Shown one piece after another: positions 1-5,952 of a DNA stretch of 5,952 nucleotides. The stretch lies in contig CAMPAX010000150.1 of NCBI GenBank assembly GCA_946633495.1, positions 1 through 5,952 of the forward strand. Direction: 5' to 3'. The first letter of the stretch is position 1; each line of letters starts with the position of its first letter. Position numbers and translations under genes: made by a program. Below the pieces are notes generated by a model that was not told the origin of the DNA, did not search any database, and saw nothing but the letters and a program-made list of their open reading frames with translations. The DNA is from an uncultured Lachnospiraceae bacterium (GTDB lineage Bacteria; Bacillota; Clostridia; Lachnospirales; Lachnospiraceae).

Positions 1-1
1 G

Positions 2-1828
2 CAGCAGAAGGAGGAACTGTCCCGTCAGATCGTCATGGATATTGCTGCGGGGATGCTTAAGTATCCTGCAATTGAGATCGTATTCGCATACTGGATAGAA
101 CATGCGGAAGAACTGGATGTGGAATACTACTATGGTGATCAGACCAGGGCGAAGGAAACGTGGCTGGGGAAGCGGCACCCGAATCTTGTGATGAATGAAG
201 CCGGCGAGGATGATTTCCTGGCACTGTCGGAAAATGATCAGAAGGTTTTTGCGGAGGTCATGTATACCTATGTCCTTCAGGATTACAGTCAGTTGAAGGA
301 GCTCTACGATGTCGATTTTGTATTCGCCATGACATCAGATGACCAATATCAAAAGAATACATATATCCTGAGCGGAGCGCCATCGTGGGCTCCGAGAAGC
401 AGGAACTATGGAGATGCATATCTTATCGGAACGACAGTTGACTGCACTCCGGAATTAGCGGCGGTCCTGATGGATGCGCAGATAAATGGAATCTGTATGC
501 AGAAAACAAAGCGGCATCTGAACTGCTATTATGTATTCGGGGATACGCCGGCAGGGGCACTTTATCTTGGCGTTTCATTCGACCTTGAGAAGCATGTCGA
601 TGCGGTGAGACATACTGCAAATGAAGGCGTTTTCATTTTTTTACTGATGCAGATCGTGCTTTCGGGGATCTGCCTGGTTTTGCTTTTTATATTTACAATC
701 CGTCCCATCCGCCGAATTCAAAGACGGGTTCGGGATTATAAGGATTCCAAGGACAGTGAACGGATCCTGCGGCATCTTGCGGGAATCCGTTCCGGAAATG
801 AACTTGGCGAGTTGAAGGATGATATCTCCGAGTACGTGATGCAGATTGATGACTATATGCAGGAGATTCGGAGCATTACCTCGGAGCAGGAACGGATCCG
901 AACGGAGCTTTCCGTGGCAACTAAGATTCAGTCGGATCGGCTTCCGAAGAACTTCCCGCCGTTTCCCGGGAGGCATGAATTCGATCTTTTTGCAACCATG
1001 ACCCCGGCCAAAGAGGTGGGCGGCGATTTTTACGATTTCTTTCTGATCGATGAGGATCATCTGGCTATGGTGATCGCAGACGTGTCCGGGAAAGGAGTTC
1101 CCGCAGCGTTGTTTATGATCACGGCCATGACTTTAATCCGAAACCGCGCACATTTGGGAGGCGGACCGGGTGAGATCCTGGCGAGCGTGAATAATCGGAT
1201 CTGTGAGGGAAATGAATCCGGTTTCTTCGTCACCGTCTGGTTGGCGATCATCGAAATCTCCACGGGGAAGGGCGTCTCCGTGAATGCGGGGCATGAGCAT
1301 CCTGCAATCCTGCATCGTGTTGTTATATCAAACATAAAGGAGAACCGGTCCGGCACGCACGAATCCAAAGAGAACGAATCCAAAGAGAACGAATCCGACA
1401 CGAACGAATCTGACACGAGCGAATCCAACGTGAACGAATCCAAAGAGAATGAATCCGGCATGGAGATTCCCGGCTCAGAGCGTCGCACATCCCCGAAGGA
1501 GACGGATACGTCCGGCTGCTTCGAGCTGGTTCGATATCATCATTCTCCGGCAGTTGCCACCATGGAGGATCTTAGATTCCGGGAGAGGGAATTCCGGCTG
1601 CAGCCCGGTGACAGACTGTTTGTTTATACCGACGGAGTCACAGAAGCAACGAACAGGGATAAGGAGCTCTTCGGAGAAAAGCGGCTTCTTACGGCGCTGA
1701 ATCGGGAGCCCGGTGCGGAACTGAAGGTACTGTTGGAAAATGTTAAGAAGGATATCGATGCTTTCGTTGACGGCGCGGAGCAGTTTGATGATTATACCAT
1801 GTTAGTGTTGGATTATTTCGGAAAGTAA
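2..1828 (+). CDS. Membrane sensor-HAMP-SpoIIE-type PP2C serine phosphatase, 5' partial
   Basis: Likely a signal-controlled serine/threonine phosphatase acting on a phosphorylated STAS anti-sigma antagonist at the inner face of the membrane; the substrate is inferred from the family. The frame is open from base 2. The codons before the first ATG (base 35) align without gaps to residues 52-62 of the next gene, so the true start and first membrane helix (about 51 residues) lie upstream. Numbering from that ATG: extracytoplasmic sensor 1-197, membrane helix 198-222, HAMP from RPIRRI at 223 with the GNELGEL element, helical linker with ELSVATKIQ at 291-299, then PP2C. Conserved metal-site motifs are present: GGDFYD (D331, D334), ADVSGKG (D349), NAGHEHP (417-423), YTDGVTEA (D533), QFDD (D585, D586). 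The catalytic site therefore looks intact. Odd features: ADVSG where GDVSG is usual, and a repeat-rich insert after NAGHEHP. The sensor resembles a Cache-like fold only loosely. Confidence 0.93.
   Translation, partial: QQKEELSRQIVMDIAAGMLKYPAIEIVFAYWIEHAEELDVEYYYGDQTRAKETWLGKRHPNLVMNEAGEDDFLALSENDQKVFAEVMYTYVLQDYSQLKELYDVDFVFAMTSDDQYQKNTYILSGAPSWAPRSRNYGDAYLIGTTVDCTPELAAVLMDAQINGICMQKTKRHLNCYYVFGDTPAGALYLGVSFDLEKHVDAVRHTANEGVFIFLLMQIVLSGICLVLLFIFTIRPIRRIQRRVRDYKDSKDSERILRHLAGIRSGNELGELKDDISEYVMQIDDYMQEIRSITSEQERIRTELSVATKIQSDRLPKNFPPFPGRHEFDLFATMTPAKEVGGDFYDFFLIDEDHLAMVIADVSGKGVPAALFMITAMTLIRNRAHLGGGPGEILASVNNRICEGNESGFFVTVWLAIIEISTGKGVSVNAGHEHPAILHRVVISNIKENRSGTHESKENESKENESDTNESDTSESNVNESKENESGMEIPGSERRTSPKETDTSGCFELVRYHHSPAVATMEDLRFREREFRLQPGDRLFVYTDGVTEATNRDKELFGEKRLLTALNREPGAELKVLLENVKKDIDAFVDGAEQFDDYTMLVLDYFGK
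1346..1456 (+). repeat. 15-bp tandem repeat encoding ES(K/D/N)xN pentapeptides inside the PP2C domain
   Basis: Six consecutive 15-bp units run from 1361 to 1450, followed by a partial unit GAATCC at 1451-1456 and preceded by a degenerate unit at 1346-1360 (RSGTH). Units 1, 2 and 6 share GAATCCAAAGAGAA; units 3-5 vary at the middle codons. As 15 is a multiple of three, the array stays in frame and reads ESKEN, ESKEN, ESDTN, ESDTS, ESNVN, ESKEN. It sits in a hydrophilic insert of about 60 residues between NAGHEHP and FELVRYHHSPA, a place where the paralogue downstream has only a few residues. The insert is charged and Ser/Asn-rich, so it is probably a disordered surface loop. Unit-number change by slippage is plausible. 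Confidence 0.9.
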
Positions 1829-1878
1829 ATTCCATGGCCGCAGGATACGGTTTTGATCCGCAGGGGGCAAAATACCTT

Positions 1879-1907
1879 TTGACCCTATCATCATCATACG
1901 ATATGGA
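1879..1907 (+). promoter_or_regulatory. Weak possible sigma-A promoter in the spacer between the two phosphatase genes
   Basis: TTGACC (1879-1884, five of six matches to TTGACA) is followed after 17 bp by TATGGA (1902-1907), which keeps only the first three bases of TATAAT. The spacing is ideal but the -10 lacks the important last T. The 103-bp spacer has no convincing terminator, so the second phosphatase gene may simply be cotranscribed with the first. Treat as a candidate only. Confidence 0.2.
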
Positions 1908-1921
1908 ACAACTTCGCCGAC

Positions 1922-1926
1922 AGGAG
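1922..1926 (+). promoter_or_regulatory. Ribosome binding site AGGAG fixing the start at 1932
   Basis: AGGAG lies 5 nt before the ATG at 1932. The N-terminus that follows is a short basic cytoplasmic segment and then a membrane helix, as expected for this architecture, so the start is well supported. Confidence 0.7.
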
Positions 1927-1931
1927 CATTT

Positions 1932-3761
1932 ATGGAGGAAGGAAAAAGAAAAAGAAGATTCATTCCCCGAATCCCCCGGGTCAGTCTCATCGTTCAGATA
2001 GCGGTATTCTTTCTGTGCGGTCTTCTGATCACCGGGTCTGTTTCCTATGCCATTTTGAATCGCCAATACAGGGAAACTGTCCGGGAACAAAAAGAAAAGG
2101 TAGCCGTAAATGTTCTTCTGGATATCTACAATGGTATCGTAAAATATAAGGCGTATGACTGGCTGATTGATTATTGGCGGAGAAAGAAGGGAACTCTCAG
2201 TGTTGAATATGTCCCACCTTATTACGGATCGGACAGATCCACAGCAAAGAAGGCAGCCTGGATCAAACAGAAGTATCCGGAGCAGACATTGGAGGGGATA
2301 TCGGAGAGTATGCTCGAGAATGTTTTCGACGAACAGGATCAGCAGCTGTATGCGGAGGTTCTTTATAATTATTTCAGCACGGATTTTGATGATGCGCTGG
2401 AGATCTATGAGATGGAAAATGTGAGTCTGATCGTTGTGGATCCGGATTGTAAGGAGGCGTTTTATCTTTTTGGCGGTTGTTCGAGGGGAGAGTATTTGCA
2501 TCGGGAAGATAACGACGGCCGCCGGATTCATTTGGGAGACCCGGTGGACCTTACGGAAGAGATGGGGGAGGACATCCGGGCTGCCCTGGATTCGGAGAAT
2601 GAGTCGGTGTACATGTCCACAAAGGGTGGATACGTATCCTTCTATATTCCGTTCCTGCATTTTAATGATGGCAGTATTGCCATGCTGTGTGAATCCTTTG
2701 ATCTGGATACCTATCTTGCCAAAGTGAAAACCGATACCCGGAATGGCCTCATCTCGATTCTCCTGTTTCAGATGCTTCTGACCGGAATCTGCCTGATCCT
2801 GCTTGTCTTCTTTGTGATCCGCCCTATCCGGAAAACGCGAAATGCGTTGCGGCGGTATACAGATGATAAGGATTGTGAGTCGGTTCTTGCGCAGCTCCGG
2901 CGGATCCGTTCGAGAAATGAGATTGGGGAACTGAAGGATGATCTGTCGGACATGATATATGAGATGGATCAGTACATGAAGGAAATCCGCGTGAAGACCG
3001 CAGAGAAGGAACGGATCGGTACGGAGCTTGCTGTAGCGAAGAAGATCCAGGCGGATATGCTGCCAAAGGATTTTCCGGCGTTTCCCGATAGAGAAGATTT
3101 TGATGTCTATGCTTCCATGACCCCTGCAAAGGAGATGGCGGGAGATTTTTATGATTTCTTCCTGGTGGACGAGGATCATCTTATGCTGGTGATCGGAGAT
3201 GTCTCGGGCAAGGGCGTTCCGGCAGCGTTGTTCATGGTGATCGCCCGGACTCTGCTGCGTAACCGCTCCATGCTGGGCGGCTCTCCTTCGGAGATTCTGG
3301 AGGATGTGAACCGTCAGCTTTGTGACGGAAATGATTCCGGGTTCTTTGTCACGGTCTGGCTGGCCATTGTGGATCTTGCCACCGGAAAAGGGATCGCTGC
3401 AAATGCGGGACATGAGCATCCGGCGCTGCGACGGACAGGTGAGGCATTTGAACTGGTGAAATACCGCCATTCTCCGGCAGTGGGAACCATGGATGAGATT
3501 CCATTCCGGGAACATGAATTTCAGTTATATCCCGGTGACCGCATTTACGTATACACGGATGGGGTCACCGAGGCGACTGACAGCAGGAAGGAGCTTTTTG
3601 GAGAGACGCATCTTCTGGAGGCGCTTAACCGTGAGGCAGACGGGACATTGCAGGAGCTTCTGCAAAATGTGAAGGCCGGGATCGATTCCTTTGTGGGAAA
3701 GGCGGAGCAGTTCGACGATATCACCATGCTGGCCTTTGATTATAAGGGAAAGCAGCTCTGA
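1932..3761 (+). CDS. Membrane sensor-HAMP-SpoIIE-type PP2C serine phosphatase, complete, paralogue of the upstream gene
   Basis: A 609-residue two-helix membrane phosphatase. Layout: basic cytoplasmic start (1-16), membrane helix 17-41, extracytoplasmic sensor about 43-270, helix 272-296, HAMP from RPIRKT at 297 with the RNEIGELKDD element, helical linker containing ELAVAKKIQADMLP, and a PP2C domain to the end. Metal-site motifs are all present: AGDFYD (D405, D408), GDVSGKG (D423), NAGHEHP (491-497), YTDGVTEA (D543) and QFDD (D595, D596), so it should be active. The sensor's last strands (YVSFYIPFLHF, then GSIAMLCESFDLD) recall Cache-type domains, but this is a weak call. About 96 of 138 residues match the upstream paralogue across the linker and catalytic core by hand count; the sensors match much less. 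It lacks the other copy's pentapeptide-repeat insert. Family knowledge suggests it dephosphorylates an anti-sigma antagonist; no such partner is encoded here. Confidence 0.95.
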   Translation: MEEGKRKRRFIPRIPRVSLIVQIAVFFLCGLLITGSVSYAILNRQYRETVREQKEKVAVNVLLDIYNGIVKYKAYDWLIDYWRRKKGTLSVEYVPPYYGSDRSTAKKAAWIKQKYPEQTLEGISESMLENVFDEQDQQLYAEVLYNYFSTDFDDALEIYEMENVSLIVVDPDCKEAFYLFGGCSRGEYLHREDNDGRRIHLGDPVDLTEEMGEDIRAALDSENESVYMSTKGGYVSFYIPFLHFNDGSIAMLCESFDLDTYLAKVKTDTRNGLISILLFQMLLTGICLILLVFFVIRPIRKTRNALRRYTDDKDCESVLAQLRRIRSRNEIGELKDDLSDMIYEMDQYMKEIRVKTAEKERIGTELAVAKKIQADMLPKDFPAFPDREDFDVYASMTPAKEMAGDFYDFFLVDEDHLMLVIGDVSGKGVPAALFMVIARTLLRNRSMLGGSPSEILEDVNRQLCDGNDSGFFVTVWLAIVDLATGKGIAANAGHEHPALRRTGEAFELVKYRHSPAVGTMDEIPFREHEFQLYPGDRIYVYTDGVTEATDSRKELFGETHLLEALNREADGTLQELLQNVKAGIDSFVGKAEQFDDITMLAFDYKGKQL

Positions 3762-3767
3762 ACAGAA

Positions 3768-3796
3768 TTGATGATATTATTGTGCACGAATATGAT
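3768..3796 (+). promoter_or_regulatory. Sigma-A-like promoter upstream of the M6 protease gene
   Basis: TTGATG (3768-3773) and TATGAT (3791-3796, five of six matches) are separated by exactly 17 bp. The expected transcription start is near 3801-3803. It begins only 6 bp after the stop codon of the phosphatase gene, so the protease probably has its own transcription unit in addition to any read-through. If it is used, the transcript would start within or after the GGAAAGG element at 3797-3803, which bears on the start codon choice for the protease. Confidence 0.5.
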
Positions 3797-3803
3797 GGAA
3801 AGG
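3797..3803 (+). promoter_or_regulatory. Candidate ribosome binding site GGAAAGG for an ATG at 3813
   Basis: GGAAAGG ends 9 nt before the in-frame ATG at 3813 and is the best Shine-Dalgarno-like element in this spacer. The next in-frame ATG, 3846, has only a weak AAAGAAG 11 nt upstream. However, a transcript from the predicted promoter would lose most of GGAAAGG, in which case 3846 would be favoured. Confidence 0.4.
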
Positions 3804-3812
3804 TTATCGTTG

Positions 3813-5952
3813 ATGTTATTGAAAAATAAAGAAGCTTATCATAAAATGCGTAAACTGAAGGATCGGATCTGCTCTCTGGTTCTTCCGGTGTCTTTGACAC
3901 TTGCTTCCATTATGGCGTCAGTCCAGGTGGCAGTTCGGCCATCCTATGCGGCTGCTGTGGATACAGAAAGCTTGTGCCGTTCACATACGGAGGAAACGCT
4001 TCTTACATTGGATTATCTTAGAGAGAAAAGGGCCGGTTCTTCCGATCTATCTGCCTCCGGCAAAAAATACATGCCCTCTGCTGTATCCCGGACGGAATGC
4101 GTGACGATCCCGCTTCTTGTGTTGGTAGTGGGGTTTAACGGCGCGTCGGAGCATTTTCCGGAGGGTGCTGCTTACAACCCTGAATATAACTGGGGAGATA
4201 CGGTTTTCGTTTCGGAGGACTCCCTCACCCGGTATTATCTGGAAATGTCCGGCGGACAGTTTACTTTTTCACCGGTGCAGGAACAAAGCGCCTACGGGGA
4301 GAAGGGAAATACCAATCTGTATGACAGGGAAAATGACGGTGTGGTACATGTGAACGTGGATCATGCTCATGGACCCTGGGCGGATGATACCGCGGCTGCG
4401 AACCGTTCGCTGGCGGATGCCTTTGCGGATGCGGTTACCGCTGCCGGAGAATCGGTGGATTTTGCGGCCTATGACACGGATGGAAATGGTGAGATCACCA
4501 CGGATGAGCTGGCACTCTGTATCATCGCAGCCGGGTACGAAGGGAGCTTCAGCGGCACGGTGGCGGCCGGAGATGACCGGTATCTTTGGGCACATGCTTT
4601 TTCCTTCCGGGGGGAATCGCGTTCCTACGGTTGGACAGGGGATCTGCCGCAGCCGGATGGATTGACGGTGAATTCCTTCATCTGCATGGGAGAGACATTG
4701 CTGTCAGGTGTTGTGGAACGTCAGGGAATCCTGGGGGTACTTGCCCATGAGCTTGGGCATTACATCGGTCTTGCCGACCTGTATGAGACAGTGACGGGGG
4801 CAATGGAGAAGGAATGGAGTGAGTACACTGTGGGATACCTCAGTTTGATGGACCAGGGCGGTTGGGGCAGAACCCCGGAGGGAGATTACAGGCTTTTCTC
4901 CATAGATGTGTGGTCAAGGATCCTGCTTGGCTGGATCGACCCGGTAGAAGTGACGGAGCCCGGGACCTATGATATTTCCGATGCGGACAGTGCGTGGGCG
5001 GCGCCGACATCCGGCGCCTTGGATGCGGACAGTATAGGGGCAGGATCGTCATCCTCCGGCAAGACCGTCCTTCGGGTTCCTTCGGGAAATGCGAAGGAGT
5101 ATTATCTCATCGAGAATCATTCTCTTACGGGAAGAGACGCCGGGATGAAGAAGATGTTCGGATATGTGGGAAATAAGGATGCTTCCGATGATTTCGACAT
5201 CGACAGCGGGATCGTGATCTGGCATATCGACGAAGGAATCATAGAGAAATATCGGGCTTTGAATCGGATAAATCACGGAGGCCATCGCCCGGGTGTCATG
5301 GAATTCTTCCCGGAGCAGGAGGAGTGCGGTACATGGACAACCCACTGTCAGGAAGACGGCGGATATGTGGACCGGCGGCCGTTCCTTACGCCGGAGGTGC
5401 TGAGCGGTGCGTTCCCGGATCTGGCAGATGGATTTCTGCTGCCGCGGTACGATCCGGAGGAACCGGACGTAAAAAAAAGCAGACTGGATTCCTGCACATG
5501 GATCCGTATTACGGAGCCGGAAGACAGATCAAAGATAAATGAAGGGGAAAGCGTCCTTCGGGTAGAGATCGATCCGGTCCATCATGTGCCACAGGAAAAT
5601 GCCGTTCGTGAGAGGTATACTCTTCCGACTGTGCAGGCGGAAGGCGGATATGATGAGGTGTATTACTGTACCCGTTGCGGAGCAGAGGTCAGTCGTATCC
5701 ATAAAGTGATCCCGAAGCTTCCTACAGGCTGGGTGCAGCAGGATGGAAAATGGTATTATTATGACAGGATCGGAGATCTTACCACCGGCTGGCTTACCCT
5801 TGGCAGCAAGACCTATTTTCTGGATGAAAATGGGATCATGCAGACAGGATGGAAGAAGATCGGAGGCATCTGGTATTTCTTTAAGCCATCCGGAGCGATG
5901 CAGACAGGATGGAAGAAGATCGGAGGCATCTGGTATTTCTTTAAGCCATCCG
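3813..5952 (+). CDS. Secreted M6-family zinc metalloprotease with cell-wall-binding repeats, 3' partial
   Basis: Predicted surface or secreted endopeptidase of the immune inhibitor A (M6) family. The frame is open through the window end (713 codons). Numbering from 3813: basic segment and signal peptide to about 46-48 (SYAAAV, type I cleavage likely there); M6 N-terminal part from about 97 (LLVLVVGFNG, then SLTRYYLEMSGGQFTF); EF-hand-like calcium loop 221-232 with D221, D223, N225, E232; zinc motif HELGHYIGLAD with H312, catalytic E313, H316 and likely third ligand D322; Met-turn SLMDQG at M346; later M6 elements EYYLIEN (429-435) and GIVIWHIDE (466-474). A CxxC pair (C619, C622) leads into GW/YY repeats from 639 that should hold the enzyme on the cell wall. 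Catalytic residues are intact. An in-frame repeat/hairpin insert lies near 390-420. ATG 3846 is a serious alternative start because it gives a textbook signal peptide (MRKLKDR, then a hydrophobic core). Substrate unknown. Confidence 0.92.
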   Translation, partial: MLLKNKEAYHKMRKLKDRICSLVLPVSLTLASIMASVQVAVRPSYAAAVDTESLCRSHTEETLLTLDYLREKRAGSSDLSASGKKYMPSAVSRTECVTIPLLVLVVGFNGASEHFPEGAAYNPEYNWGDTVFVSEDSLTRYYLEMSGGQFTFSPVQEQSAYGEKGNTNLYDRENDGVVHVNVDHAHGPWADDTAAANRSLADAFADAVTAAGESVDFAAYDTDGNGEITTDELALCIIAAGYEGSFSGTVAAGDDRYLWAHAFSFRGESRSYGWTGDLPQPDGLTVNSFICMGETLLSGVVERQGILGVLAHELGHYIGLADLYETVTGAMEKEWSEYTVGYLSLMDQGGWGRTPEGDYRLFSIDVWSRILLGWIDPVEVTEPGTYDISDADSAWAAPTSGALDADSIGAGSSSSGKTVLRVPSGNAKEYYLIENHSLTGRDAGMKKMFGYVGNKDASDDFDIDSGIVIWHIDEGIIEKYRALNRINHGGHRPGVMEFFPEQEECGTWTTHCQEDGGYVDRRPFLTPEVLSGAFPDLADGFLLPRYDPEEPDVKKSRLDSCTWIRITEPEDRSKINEGESVLRVEIDPVHHVPQENAVRERYTLPTVQAEGGYDEVYYCTRCGAEVSRIHKVIPKLPTGWVQQDGKWYYYDRIGDLTTGWLTLGSKTYFLDENGIMQTGWKKIGGIWYFFKPSGAMQTGWKKIGGIWYFFKPS
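4980..5033 (+). repeat. 12-bp direct repeats flanking a GC-rich hairpin within the protease gene
   Basis: GATGCGGACAGT occurs at 4980-4991 and again at 5022-5033, both in frame (DADS), 42 bp apart. Between them GGCGCCG (5000-5006) and CGGCGCC (5012-5018) form a perfect 7-bp inverted repeat around a 5-nt loop. No T-run follows, so it is not an intrinsic terminator. The segment encodes a small Ala/Ser/Gly-rich stretch that continues into GAGSSSSGK, between two conserved M6 parts (after GTYDI and before TVLRVP), and looks like an in-frame expansion or an insertion footprint. Confidence 0.75.
5727..5952 (+). repeat. Cell-wall-binding repeat array (20-residue GW units), running off the window
   Basis: Four 60-bp units, each starting with Gly-Trp, begin at 5727, 5787, 5847 and 5907; the last is cut by the window. 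The aromatic spacing (GW...WYYYD, GW...TYFLD, GW...WYFF) fits the choline/cell-wall-binding repeat family (PF01473 type). Units 1 and 2 are diverged from each other, while units 3 and 4 are the same at DNA level: 5838-5892 and 5898-5952 are identical over 55 bp at a 60-bp period. This module probably anchors the protease non-covalently to wall polymers; the ligand cannot be read from the sequence. Confidence 0.9.

Noticed and set aside
9..37. AGGAGG at 9-14 followed by ATG at 35 as the ribosome binding site and start of the first gene
   Set aside because: The 20-nt gap is too long for normal use, and the codons across it (QQKEELSRQIV) align without gaps to the paralogue's interior, so the gene starts upstream of the window.
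1361..1456. CRISPR-like array
   Set aside because: The 15-bp units are contiguous, without spacers, and keep the coding frame; they are a coding tandem repeat.
1057..1488. Minus-strand frame with DSFSLDSF-type repeats
   Set aside because: It is just the antisense reading of the ES(K/D/N)xN repeat in the phosphatase gene.
1829..1931. Terminator or regulatory RNA in the spacer between the two phosphatase genes
   Set aside because: Only a weak 4-bp stem (GGAT/ATCC) and a short repeated CCGCAGG are visible; neither resembles a terminator or a known riboswitch.
1743..3515. Long 590-codon open frame on the minus strand
   Set aside because: It lies opposite the complete sensor phosphatase, whose domains and motifs are unmistakable. 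The minus-strand product has no recognisable domain and is rich in His/Arg/Ile from reverse reading of codon-biased DNA.
3901..4665. Several short plus-strand frames (3901-4104, 4165-4353, 4363-4665)
   Set aside because: They overlap the M6 protease gene in another frame and show no motifs or good ribosome binding sites.
5000..5018. GGCGCCG / CGGCGCC hairpin as an intrinsic terminator
   Set aside because: No T-run follows, and it lies inside the protease coding frame, with conserved M6 elements on both sides.

Overview
The window reads as chromosomal DNA of a Gram-positive anaerobe of the class Clostridia, most likely a Lachnospiraceae-type gut bacterium. The clues are SpoIIE-type PP2C phosphatases with their own membrane sensors, a secreted protease ending in tandem GW/YY cell-wall-binding repeats, AGGAG-type ribosome binding sites and balanced GC. 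The genus assignment is inference. All three genes are on the + strand, and two of them run off the window edges.

Layout: (1) Bases 2-1828 hold the 3' part of a membrane-anchored sensor / HAMP / SpoIIE-type PP2C phosphatase whose N-terminal anchor lies upstream of the window. Its catalytic domain carries a hydrophilic insert built from 15-bp tandem repeats. (2) Bases 1829-1931 are a short spacer with a good ribosome binding site and only a weak promoter candidate. (3) Bases 1932-3761 hold a complete paralogue of the first gene with two membrane helices, an extracytoplasmic sensor, HAMP and PP2C. (4) Bases 3762-3812 hold a good sigma-A-like promoter (TTGATG, 17-bp spacer, TATGAT). (5) From about 3813 to the window end an unbroken frame encodes a secreted M6-family (immune inhibitor A-like) zinc metalloprotease. 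It has a signal peptide, an EF-hand-like loop, HELGH...D zinc motif, Met-turn, a CxxC segment and at least four cell-wall-binding repeats, the last two nearly identical at DNA level. Its 3' end is outside the window.

How the genes may work together: proteins with the sensor-HAMP-PP2C plan usually dephosphorylate a STAS-domain anti-sigma-factor antagonist in a partner-switching pathway, so an outside signal changes sigma factor activity. No STAS protein, anti-sigma kinase or sigma factor is encoded here, so the target is unknown. The two phosphatases look like a tandem duplication in which the catalytic half stayed similar (about 70 % identical over a hand-aligned 138 residues) while the sensor half diverged, suggesting two inputs to one output or to related outputs. 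The surface protease could be an output or merely a neighbour; its own promoter argues that it can be expressed separately.

I see no RNA genes, CRISPR arrays, insertion sequences or convincing intrinsic terminators. The window is not an obvious new defence or mobile system. The most unusual items are the repeat insert inside a PP2C domain and the repeat/hairpin insert in the protease.
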